Shown here piece after piece: positions 6,703 to 12,364 of a stretch of 12,635 nucleotides of DNA (its first letter is position 1; every line of letters begins with the position of its first letter). The DNA is from an uncultured Pelolinea sp. (GTDB lineage Bacteria > Chloroflexota > Anaerolineae > Anaerolineales > Anaerolineaceae): positions 1 through 12,635 of the forward strand of contig CALGUJ010000376.1 of assembly GCA_937902055.1 (NCBI GenBank). The letters run 5' to 3'. The position numbers and the translations under genes are program-made. The notes under the pieces are model-generated. The model was not told the origin of the DNA, ran no database searches, and was given only the letters and a program-made list of their open reading frames with translations.

Positions 6703-7709
6703 CGCGTCCGAATCGCAGGGATCAGATATTCGTTGAATGACCGGTCCATATCGTAATCCGGCTGCCAGCCCCAATCCTTGCGGGCGGGTGAATCATCCAC
6801 GTCTTCGGGCCAGCTATCCACAATCGTTTGGCGCTGGGGATGCACTGCGTAGGAAATTTGAGCCTGCGGAAAAGCCTCCATCACAAAATGGTGAATATCT
6901 GCGGCGGAAGGGGAGAAGCTGCCCACGTTGTAACTCAATTGGCTCAGGCTTGCGTTCGGGGCGGCTTCCAGCAGCAGCAGCGCTTTGATCGCGTCCGGCA
7001 TGGCCATGAATGGGATGCGCGTGTCTTCACGCACAAAACAATCATAAGGCAAACCCTGGGCGGCGTAGTGCAGCATCTCCGGGCCGTAATCACTGGTGCC
7101 GCCGGTAGGCGCTGTATCCGCGCTGATCAGGCCGGGAAAACGTAGGCAGCGGAAATCGATCGTATTGCGGATGGGATCCTTGGAGATCTGGCGGTAATGG
7201 CGGGCATAATATCGGCCTAAATGTTCGCAATAGATTTTATTACAGCCGTACATGGTGATAGGTTCGCACCACTGATACTCTTTTAATTTGCCTTCTTTGT
7301 GTTTGGTTTCAATATCCGGCAGCCCATAAACGGCGATCGAGCTGGGATAAATGAATTTGACCGGTTTCCCTTGCAGTTGCGAAAGCTCGATACCCAACCG
7401 CAGCAGGTTGATGGTTCCCTCGACGTTGATTTTATGGGCCGTTTCAGGCTGGTATTCCGCTTTGGTGGATAAGATCGAGGCAAGGTGAAAAATGGAACAG
7501 ATATCATATTCCGCGATCAAGCGGCCGAGCAGCATGTTATCCAAAATATCACCCTGGATGAATTTCTCACAATGCTGTAATAAACACTCGTCCAACGGTT
7601 TCACATCGATCGCAACTATGCGAGCATGATTTTCGGTGCTCAATTTTGTGATAAGGCCGTGGCCGATCTCACCATTCGCTCCTGTGATCAGAATGACTTC
7701 TCTCCGCAT
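6681..7709 (-). CDS. NAD-dependent epimerase-fold enzyme, probably L-threonine 3-dehydrogenase
   Basis: Extended short-chain dehydrogenase of 342 residues. The NAD loop is TGANGEIG (9-16), D35 follows strand 2 (VAID, suiting NAD over NADP), and the catalytic residues are S123/S124 (YPSSIAVYG) with Y154-x3-K158 (MYGCNK). Downstream, GGTSDYGPEMLHYA, REDTRIPFMAMPDAIKA and the C-terminal SWPEDVDDSPARKDWGW are typical of the SDR-type threonine dehydrogenases that turn L-threonine into 2-amino-3-oxobutyrate, rather than of sugar-nucleotide epimerases. The usual partner (kbl, 2-amino-3-ketobutyrate CoA ligase) is not adjacent. The ATG at 7709 has GAGAGG six to seven bases upstream. It is convergent with, and overlaps, the glycerate kinase gene. 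A UDP-sugar epimerase remains possible but less likely. Confidence 0.8.
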   Translation of the reverse strand: MRREVILITGANGEIGHGLITKLSTENHARIVAIDVKPLDECLLQHCEKFIQGDILDNMLLGRLIAEYDICSIFHLASILSTKAEYQPETAHKINVEGTINLLRLGIELSQLQGKPVKFIYPSSIAVYGLPDIETKHKEGKLKEYQWCEPITMYGCNKIYCEHLGRYYARHYRQISKDPIRNTIDFRCLRFPGLISADTAPTGGTSDYGPEMLHYAAQGLPYDCFVREDTRIPFMAMPDAIKALLLLEAAPNASLSQLSYNVGSFSPSAADIHHFVMEAFPQAQISYAVHPQRQTIVDSWPEDVDDSPARKDWGWQPDYDMDRSFNEYLIPAIRTRYASHPC

Positions 7710-7729
7710 ATTGAACCTCTCTTATGAAT

Positions 7730-7758
7730 ATGATACCTGATTGCTGTTGGTAAAAAAA
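7730..7758 (-). promoter_or_regulatory. Weak candidate promoter of the threonine dehydrogenase gene
   Basis: On the minus strand TATCAT (complement of 7730-7735) resembles a -10. The hexamer 17 bases upstream is only TTTTTT, which is the T run of the secDF terminator. Some promoter is needed in these roughly 40 bases because the terminator precedes them. Confidence 0.3.
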
Positions 7759-7791
7759 AGGTTCTGATCCGGTTTACCGGTCAGAACCTTT
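7752..7791 (-). terminator. Intrinsic terminator of secD-secF
   Basis: An 11-bp stem (AAAGGTTCTGA at 7757-7767 with 7781-7791) is topped, after a bulged base, by CCGG-TTTA-CCGG. On the minus strand it is followed by eight T. It lies just after the secF stop codon and is the strongest terminator in the window. Confidence 0.92.
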
Positions 7792-7804
7792 ACGATCAAT
7801 TCTC

Positions 7805-8743
7805 TCAGGCTTGTGTAGTTTTTGCTTTTCCAAACCAGGTTTTCCATTCTTTATTTTCCCAAACAACCAGAATGGGAGCGGCAATAAAGATGGAGGAATA
7901 CGTGCCGCTCATCAAACCGAACCACAAAATAATGCACATTTCGCGCAACGTGTCGCCGCCGAATAATGCCAATGACAGCAGCAAAAATTCGCTGGTCATC
8001 AATTGGGTATTAATCGAGCGCTGCAGCGATTGAATGATGGAATGATTGACGACTTTTTCAAACGGTACGCGGCGCAGAATGGGCGAGTTTTCGCGAATGC
8101 GGTCGAAAACCACGATCTTGTCTTGTGTAGAAAAACCGATCACAGTCAGCAAGGCGGTTAGATAGAGCGAATCCATTTGCCAACCGAAAAGTTTGCTGCC
8201 GATGGCGCCAAAGCTGATCACTATCAGAATATCATGCAGCATGGCGATGATGGCGCAAACTCCGTAACGGAAGGCGTGCGGAATTCCGCGAAATGCGAAA
8301 GTGATGTAGATAATCACTGCCAGGGCTGCCACGCTGATGGCCAGGAGGGCGCGGTTCGTAACGGACTGGCTGATGGATGGGCCGACAGTATCGAATTTTC
8401 GCTCGACCAGGCCAGAATCGTAATCGCTTCGCAGCTTGCCCAGGATCGCGGAATGCTGTTCTTGTGTAAGCGAGGAGGATTTGATCACCGCGATCGCGTT
8501 CTGGTCGCTGGCGCTGAACTGGACTTGTGTGTCGGCCACGCCATTTTCGGAATAAAGGTCGATGATTTCAGCCATCTGCGGGACTTTATCAGCGGCGCTG
8601 AATTGGACTTCAACCATGGAACCGCCGGTGAAGTCGATGGAAAGGGGCAAACCATTCATCGCGATAATTACCATGCCGGGCACAATCAATGCCAGCGATA
8701 ATAAGAAAAACCAATAGCGTTTACCAAGAATGTTTAATTTCAT
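7805..8743 (-). CDS. secF: Protein translocase subunit SecF
   Basis: Inner-membrane partner of SecD that uses the proton or sodium gradient to help SecYEG-driven export. The 312 residues hold a first transmembrane helix (11-28), the periplasmic start SIDFTGGSMVEV (35-46), five C-terminal transmembrane helices from about 130, GFSTQDKIVVFDRIREN (203-219) in TM4, and QRSINTQ (241-247). D208 and R242 correspond to the conserved charged pair of the family. TM4 reads QDK where most SecF proteins have NDT. ATG at 8743 has AGAAGGA upstream; that site overlaps the secD stop codon TAG, so the two genes are probably translationally coupled. Confidence 0.95.
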   Translation of the reverse strand: MKLNILGKRYWFFLLSLALIVPGMVIIAMNGLPLSIDFTGGSMVEVQFSAADKVPQMAEIIDLYSENGVADTQVQFSASDQNAIAVIKSSSLTQEQHSAILGKLRSDYDSGLVERKFDTVGPSISQSVTNRALLAISVAALAVIIYITFAFRGIPHAFRYGVCAIIAMLHDILIVISFGAIGSKLFGWQMDSLYLTALLTVIGFSTQDKIVVFDRIRENSPILRRVPFEKVVNHSIIQSLQRSINTQLMTSEFLLLSLALFGGDTLREMCIILWFGLMSGTYSSIFIAAPILVVWENKEWKTWFGKAKTTQA

Positions 8744-8755
8744 TTTCTTATCCTT

Positions 8756-10189
8756 CTAGATGCCAAACCATCTGCCTTTATCGGCATTCTTGAACCAACC
8801 GGATGTTACATTCAGCAAAGTCCGCGTTACAAAAAACGCGGTGAAAAGGCTGACTGCTACGCCCAGGGCGAGCGTCAGGGCAAAGCCCTTCACGATACTG
8901 GCGCCGAACGTGGAACCGAACCAGAACAGAATGGCGCTGGTGATAATGGTTGCCAGGTTCGAATCGCGGATGGAAGGCCAGGCGCGGCTCCAGCTCAAGT
9001 CGATGGCTTGCTGCAAAGTGCGGCCTTTGCGTAACTCTTCTTTAAGACGTTCGAATTGCAGAATATTGGCGTCCAGTGCGCTGCCGATACTGAGCAATAG
9101 ACCGGCGATGCCGGGCAGGGTCAATGTGACCGGGATGACCAGGTAGATGGCATACGTGATCAACCCAAAAATCAGAATTGAGATTACAGCAATTCCGCCC
9201 GGAGCGCGATAATAGATCAACATAAAAAGGGAAACAATGAGAAAACCGATCGCGCCTGCAATCAGGCTTTTGTTAAGGGAAGATTGCCCCAAAGTGGGGC
9301 CGACAACGCGGCTCTCGGCAATTTCCAGCGCAACCGGCAGCGACCCATAGTGCAAGGTGATGCGCAAATTATTGGCTTCATCGTAAGTATAAGCGCTCTC
9401 GCCTGAACCGCTGATGGAGCCTTCACCGGTTTCAATTGCCTGACGGATGACTGGAGTGGAGACGATCTTCTTATCCAAAACGATGGCAAGCATATTGCCG
9501 ACATTGGCTTTGGTGAACTCGCCAAACGTTTTGGTCGCGTCCGATTTCAATTTAAAGGAAACCGCATAGCCATCCAATGAAGTGGTGGGGGCGGTCACGA
9601 CAACCGAGTCGAGATCAGCGCCGGTGATGACTGTGTGGTATACCTTGTCGGCTGTCGAGGGGGTTTCGCCGTCAGACGGTGTCTCGGTGGCCGCGGTCGG
9701 TGCGCTTGCGGCATCCGCTTCTGCCTCTGTGTTTTCAGCCTCCGTGGAGGGTGCCGCGGTGCCAGAGCCGCTGTAATCGGTTTGAATGATCGTGCCGGGT
9801 TCGATTAGATCTTGACCGACATCCACAAACTCCAGCATGCCAGTTTGTTTGATGACGCTTACAACTTCATCGATGTTTTCCAGACCGGGAAATTCACCCA
9901 CGATGTAATTATCGCCGGCTACCTGAAAAACAACTTCGCTGACGCCCAAAGCGTTAGCGCGGTTCTCCAGGATCGAGGAAGCCACTTCCAGGGTTTCCTG
10001 GTCGATGGCGTAACCTTCGGGAGCCTGTAAGACGACTTGCATACCGCCGCGCAAATCGAGCCCAAGTTGAGCCGATAGATCGCGTTTGAAGAGGTTTTGC
10101 TTGGCATCTTTTAATACAGGCAAGTCGACCAAAAGTGCAAGAATTACAATGACGATGATGAGAATGGTTATTAACGACTTATTTTTCAT
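8756..10189 (-). CDS. secD: Protein translocase subunit SecD
   Basis: Membrane component of the SecDF complex that pulls exported proteins across the membrane after SecA. The 477 residues start with a transmembrane helix (6-22), followed by LGLDLRGGMQVVLQ (42-55), the family D1 motif. The outer P1 region spans about 55-295 and includes PVIRQAIETGEGSISG. Five further helices follow from about 305, with TM4 motif LLSIGSALDANILQFERLKEELRKG (363-389). D373 is the conserved proton-relay Asp, within ALDAN where many SecD proteins have VDAN. Residues 138-181 are a low-complexity Ala/Thr/Glu/Ser/Pro segment inserted in P1. The start is ATG at 10189; the best Shine-Dalgarno (AGAGGA) is about 11 bases away, rather far. 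yajC is not upstream. It is followed by secF after 12 bp. Confidence 0.95.
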   Translation of the reverse strand: MKNKSLITILIIVIVILALLVDLPVLKDAKQNLFKRDLSAQLGLDLRGGMQVVLQAPEGYAIDQETLEVASSILENRANALGVSEVVFQVAGDNYIVGEFPGLENIDEVVSVIKQTGMLEFVDVGQDLIEPGTIIQTDYSGSGTAAPSTEAENTEAEADAASAPTAATETPSDGETPSTADKVYHTVITGADLDSVVVTAPTTSLDGYAVSFKLKSDATKTFGEFTKANVGNMLAIVLDKKIVSTPVIRQAIETGEGSISGSGESAYTYDEANNLRITLHYGSLPVALEIAESRVVGPTLGQSSLNKSLIAGAIGFLIVSLFMLIYYRAPGGIAVISILIFGLITYAIYLVIPVTLTLPGIAGLLLSIGSALDANILQFERLKEELRKGRTLQQAIDLSWSRAWPSIRDSNLATIITSAILFWFGSTFGASIVKGFALTLALGVAVSLFTAFFVTRTLLNVTSGWFKNADKGRWFGI

Positions 10190-10231
10190 GTGGAAATAAA
10201 TCCTCTCTGAATCTATTCATACAAATGGATT

Positions 10232-10237
10232 ATTATA
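10232..10237 (-). promoter_or_regulatory. Candidate -10 box of secD-secF
   Basis: TATAAT on the minus strand lies 43 bp before the secD ATG. The -35 at 16-18 bp spacing is poor (GAGAAT/TGAGAA). It is divergent from the rpmF promoter. Confidence 0.5.
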
Positions 10238-10294
10238 CTCTCCTTCAAACATTGATTCTCATTCAAGCAGCCGATAATACTTAATAATTGTTTC

Positions 10295-10323
10295 TTGACA
10301 GAAAAACAGCACGCTTCTATAAT
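10295..10323 (+). promoter_or_regulatory. Perfect-consensus sigma70 promoter of rpmF
   Basis: TTGACA (10295-10300), then exactly 17 bases, then TATAAT (10318-10323). All 12 positions match. Transcription would start near 10330, giving a leader of about 40 nt. Confidence 0.93.
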
Positions 10324-10368
10324 TCAACTTCTGTGTAAAAGAGTTGAAATTATTAAAGGATTGGAAAA

Positions 10369-10560
10369 ATGACACCTTTACCAAAGCGAAAATTATCCAA
10401 GGGACGCCGCGACCGCAGGCGTGCGCACGACGCGCTGACTGCCCGCAACCTGGTGCCGTGCAGCAATTGCGGCGAACTGCGCCTGCCGCACACTGTCTGC
10501 CCCAAATGCGGATTTTATAAAGGACGCGAAGTCGTTAGCATGGAAAAAAGCGAAGATTAA
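10369..10560 (+). CDS. rpmF: 50S ribosomal protein L32
   Basis: Small structural protein of the large ribosomal subunit. The 63 residues are typical of the family. The N-terminus is strongly basic (PKRKLSKGRRDRRRAHDAL), followed by a zinc ribbon with C31-x2-C34 and C44-x2-C47 (CSNCGELRLPHTVCPKCG) and the GFYKGREV end. All four cysteines are kept, so this is the zinc-binding (C+) form. ATG at 10369 has AAAGGA 8 bases upstream. It stands alone between its own consensus promoter and terminator; the DUF177 (YceD-like) gene that often precedes rpmF is absent. Confidence 0.97.
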   Translation: MTPLPKRKLSKGRRDRRRAHDALTARNLVPCSNCGELRLPHTVCPKCGFYKGREVVSMEKSED

Positions 10561-10587
10561 TTCTTTGCCAATCAAAACATAATAACG

Positions 10588-10627
10588 AAGAGCCGGGTTA
10601 TGTTGCAGCCCGGCTCTTTTGTTTTTG
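10588..10627 (+). terminator. Intrinsic terminator of rpmF, inside the 3' end of hflX
   Basis: A 10-bp stem AAGAGCCGGG (10588-10597) with CCCGGCTCTT (10609-10618), an 11-base loop, then TTTTGTTTTT on the plus strand. The hflX stop codon (10598-10600) and its last sense codons lie in the loop and right arm. Read leftward there is no good T run, so it terminates rpmF rather than hflX. Confidence 0.88.
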
Positions 10628-11935
10628 GGTGAATCTTTCAAAATCAGCCAGTAACCGGCCGGGGATACTGCCGGAGATCGTTACCGAACCAACGTTATTG
10701 CTGATCTTGTCGATTTTCCCGAATTCGTGAAACAGCGAAATCAATTGCCCGTCGGAATAGGGGATGGTAACAGAAATGGGTGTGAACCTCTCGAAGAGCT
10801 CTTTTTTAATCACTTCCACCAAATCGCCGATACCGGTGGATTTTGCCGCCGAGATTTTCACCGCGCCGGTAAATTCCGGCAGAGTTGCGGGATCAATGCC
10901 ATCCATGGTAAGACGGTCTATTTTATTAAGCACCGTAATCATCGGTATGTGCTCTGCGTCGATTTCGTGCAGCGTGTCGAGCACCGATCGCCATTGTTGC
11001 AGCGCGTTTGGATGGGTGGCATCCACGATGTGAAGCAGCAGATCGGATTCGGTAATCTCTTCCAGCGTGGCGCGAAATGCGGCCACCAGGTTGGTTGGCA
11101 GCTTTTGGATGAACCCCACTGTATCCGTCATCAATACCGCGTTTCCACCCGGCAATTCCAGGCGCCGCGTGGTGGGGTCCAATGTGGCAAATAATTGGTT
11201 GGCTACCAGTACATCTGCGTGGGTCATGTTGTTGAGCAATGTGGATTTACCGGCATTGGTATAACCGACCAGCGTGACCACGGGGATGAGAGATCGTTTA
11301 CGATTGGCGCGGTAACGCTGACGGTGCTGGCGGACTTTTTCAAGATCGTTTTTTAAGCGCGATATCCTTTCACGCACGCGCCGGCGGTCAACTTCCAATT
11401 GGGTTTCGCCGGGCCCGCGTAAACCAACCCCGCCAACGCTGCCGGTGCGGCCGGCTCCACCGCCTGCCTGCCTGGCCAGGTGCGTCCAGGCGCGCGTGAG
11501 TCTGGGGAGCAGGTATTCGTACTGCGCCAGTTCGACTTGCAGTTTTCCTTCATGCGATTGCGCGTGCTGGGCAAAAATATCGAGGATCAATGTTGTCCGG
11601 TCGATCACGCGCACATGAGAACCAAAAACGTTCTCCAGTTCGCGGAAATTGCGCGGCGAGAGTTCATCATCGAACAGGATCACATCAGCGTGGAGGCTTT
11701 CGGCGATTGCTTTTATTTCCTGCACTTTTCCGCTGCCTATGTAGGTAGCCGGGTTGGGTGTTACCAGGCGCTGGGTTTCGTGACCGATAACTTTTAAACC
11801 GGCAGTCTTTACCAGCAGCGCCAATTCCTCCAGAGAATCCTCAATCGATAACAGTGCTTGATGTTCCTCCAACTCGACGCCCACCAGGAAAGCGCGTTCT
11901 TTTATGGATTGTGTGCTGATCAGGGTATTTTTCAT
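10598..11935 (-). CDS. hflX: Ribosome-associated GTPase HflX
   Basis: GTPase that binds the large ribosomal subunit and, in studied bacteria, splits stalled ribosomes under stress. With the ATG at 11933-11935 the protein has 445 residues. The N-terminal HflX domain has NPATYIGSGKVQEI (61-74) and DDELSPRNFRELE (89-101). The glycine-rich linker GGVGLRGPGETQLEVDRR (168-185) and a coiled region (about 186-212) follow. The GTPase domain has G1 GYTNAGKS (224-231), G2 TLDPTTRR (251-258), G3 DTVGF (271-275) and G4 NKID (337-340). The open frame runs 15 codons further to a TTG at 11980; I prefer the ATG, although the nearest Shine-Dalgarno (AAGGA) is about 14 bases away, so the start is uncertain. It is a single gene, divergent from the riboswitch-led gene. 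Confidence 0.93.
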   Translation of the reverse strand: MKNTLISTQSIKERAFLVGVELEEHQALLSIEDSLEELALLVKTAGLKVIGHETQRLVTPNPATYIGSGKVQEIKAIAESLHADVILFDDELSPRNFRELENVFGSHVRVIDRTTLILDIFAQHAQSHEGKLQVELAQYEYLLPRLTRAWTHLARQAGGGAGRTGSVGGVGLRGPGETQLEVDRRRVRERISRLKNDLEKVRQHRQRYRANRKRSLIPVVTLVGYTNAGKSTLLNNMTHADVLVANQLFATLDPTTRRLELPGGNAVLMTDTVGFIQKLPTNLVAAFRATLEEITESDLLLHIVDATHPNALQQWRSVLDTLHEIDAEHIPMITVLNKIDRLTMDGIDPATLPEFTGAVKISAAKSTGIGDLVEVIKKELFERFTPISVTIPYSDGQLISLFHEFGKIDKISNNVGSVTISGSIPGRLLADFERFTQKQKSRAAT

Positions 11936-11991
11936 GAAGTAGACTAAAATCCTTGCGACTAATTTCTTATAAATTACCAATAATCGGTAGG

Positions 11992-12020
11992 TTGACAGTC
12001 ATTATAATCTGTGCTAACCT
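11992..12020 (+). promoter_or_regulatory. Promoter of the riboswitch-led transcript
   Basis: TTGACA (11992-11997), a 17-base spacer, then TAACCT (12015-12020) preceded by TGC, an extended -10 (TGn). The start would be near 12027, upstream of the first aptamer. Minus-strand TATAAT (complement of 12001-12006) lies inside this spacer and may serve hflX, so the two promoters would interleave. Confidence 0.6.
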
Positions 12021-12042
12021 TAGTTTTAGAACATTATAAAGT

Positions 12043-12136
12043 GACTCGATAAAGGCAAAGCCAGCGAAAACTGGCGACGCAAAGCTATGGGTCTAAAGTC
12101 TCATTGGAGACCATGACTGCCAAGCCGCCGAAGGTC
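12043..12136 (+). promoter_or_regulatory. Cyclic-di-GMP-I (GEMM-I) riboswitch aptamer, first of two
   Basis: It matches the GEMM-I architecture. P1 is GACTCG (12043-12048) with CG-aa-GGTC (12129-12136). Then come AAGGCAAA, the P2 hairpin GCCAG-cgaaaa-CTGGC with a GAAA tetraloop, and the invariant GACGCAAAGC. P3 carries the tetraloop receptor GGTCTAAAG and a closing arm GACCAT, followed by the 3' core GCCGCCGAAGG. Aligned with the Vibrio Vc2 RNA as I remember it, the ligand-contacting positions G20 and C92 are both kept, predicting c-di-GMP binding. It is followed by a terminator, so control is probably transcriptional. Confidence 0.92.
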
Positions 12137-12151
12137 TTTTTCGTTTAATCA

Positions 12152-12188
12152 ACGGACTTCGCGCTTGGCGGAGTCCGTTTTTTGTTTT
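12152..12188 (+). terminator. Intrinsic terminator of the first riboswitch
   Basis: An 11-bp stem (ACGGACTTCGC at 12152-12162 with GCGGAGTCCGT at 12168-12178, one G-T pair) with loop GCTTG, followed by TTTTTT-G-TTTT. It lies 16 nt after the first aptamer and ahead of the second. Bases 12163-12171 are complementary to 12117-12125 inside the aptamer, a possible antiterminator pairing. Confidence 0.88.
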
Positions 12189-12209
12189 ACGGGAAGTTAA
12201 CAAGTTAGT

Positions 12210-12303
12210 ACGTTCGATAAGAGCTAAACCAGTGAAAACTGGCGGCGCAAAGCCACGGATCTAAAACCCAACCGGGTTATGATGGCCGGGCTACCGAAAA
12301 CGT
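12210..12303 (+). promoter_or_regulatory. GEMM-I family riboswitch aptamer, second of two (variant core)
   Basis: P1 is ACGTTCG (12210-12216) with CG-aa-AACGT (12295-12303). P2 is CCAG-tgaaaa-CTGG with a GAAA loop. The invariant GGCGCAAAGCC, the tetraloop receptor GATCTAAAAC, a P3 tip ACCC/GGGT and the 3' core GGGCTACCGAA follow. It aligns without gaps to the first aptamer over the 35 bases from the 5' core to CGCAAAGC. At the Vc2-G20 equivalent (12222) it has A, where the first has G. The C92 equivalent is kept. A20 is the hallmark of GEMM-Ib RNAs that sense 3',3'-cGAMP, so the ligand may be cGAMP, c-di-GMP, or both. No terminator follows. Confidence 0.88.
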
Positions 12304-12315
12304 GCCAGAAATCGA

Positions 12316-12329
12316 CAGCAGATGTGCTG
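12316..12329 (+). other. Small hairpin between second aptamer and gene start
   Basis: CAGCA-gatg-TGCTG, 5 bp. It lies between the aptamer and the segment (12339-12352) that can pair back to the aptamer, and could be part of the expression platform. There is no T run, so it is not a terminator. Confidence 0.45.
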
Positions 12330-12364
12330 CCTGTTTGCCTGGGGCTCTTATCAAAAAAAGGGAA

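Noticed and set aside
8177..8701. 174-codon plus-strand open frame
   Set aside because: It is antisense to secF; the sense frame carries all the SecF motifs.
11936..11980. 15-codon N-terminal extension of HflX from a TTG
   Set aside because: It has no Shine-Dalgarno and the family normally begins near the ATG at 11935. It is not fully excluded, because the ATG's own ribosome binding site is weak.
12003..12008. TATAAT on the plus strand as -10 of the riboswitch transcript
   Set aside because: It is only 5 bases after TTGACA, far too close, and nothing like a -35 lies 17 bases upstream. TGC-TAACCT fits better.
12035..12040. TATAAA as -10 of the riboswitch transcript
   Set aside because: It would start transcription inside P1 of the first aptamer, and its -35 position is poor.
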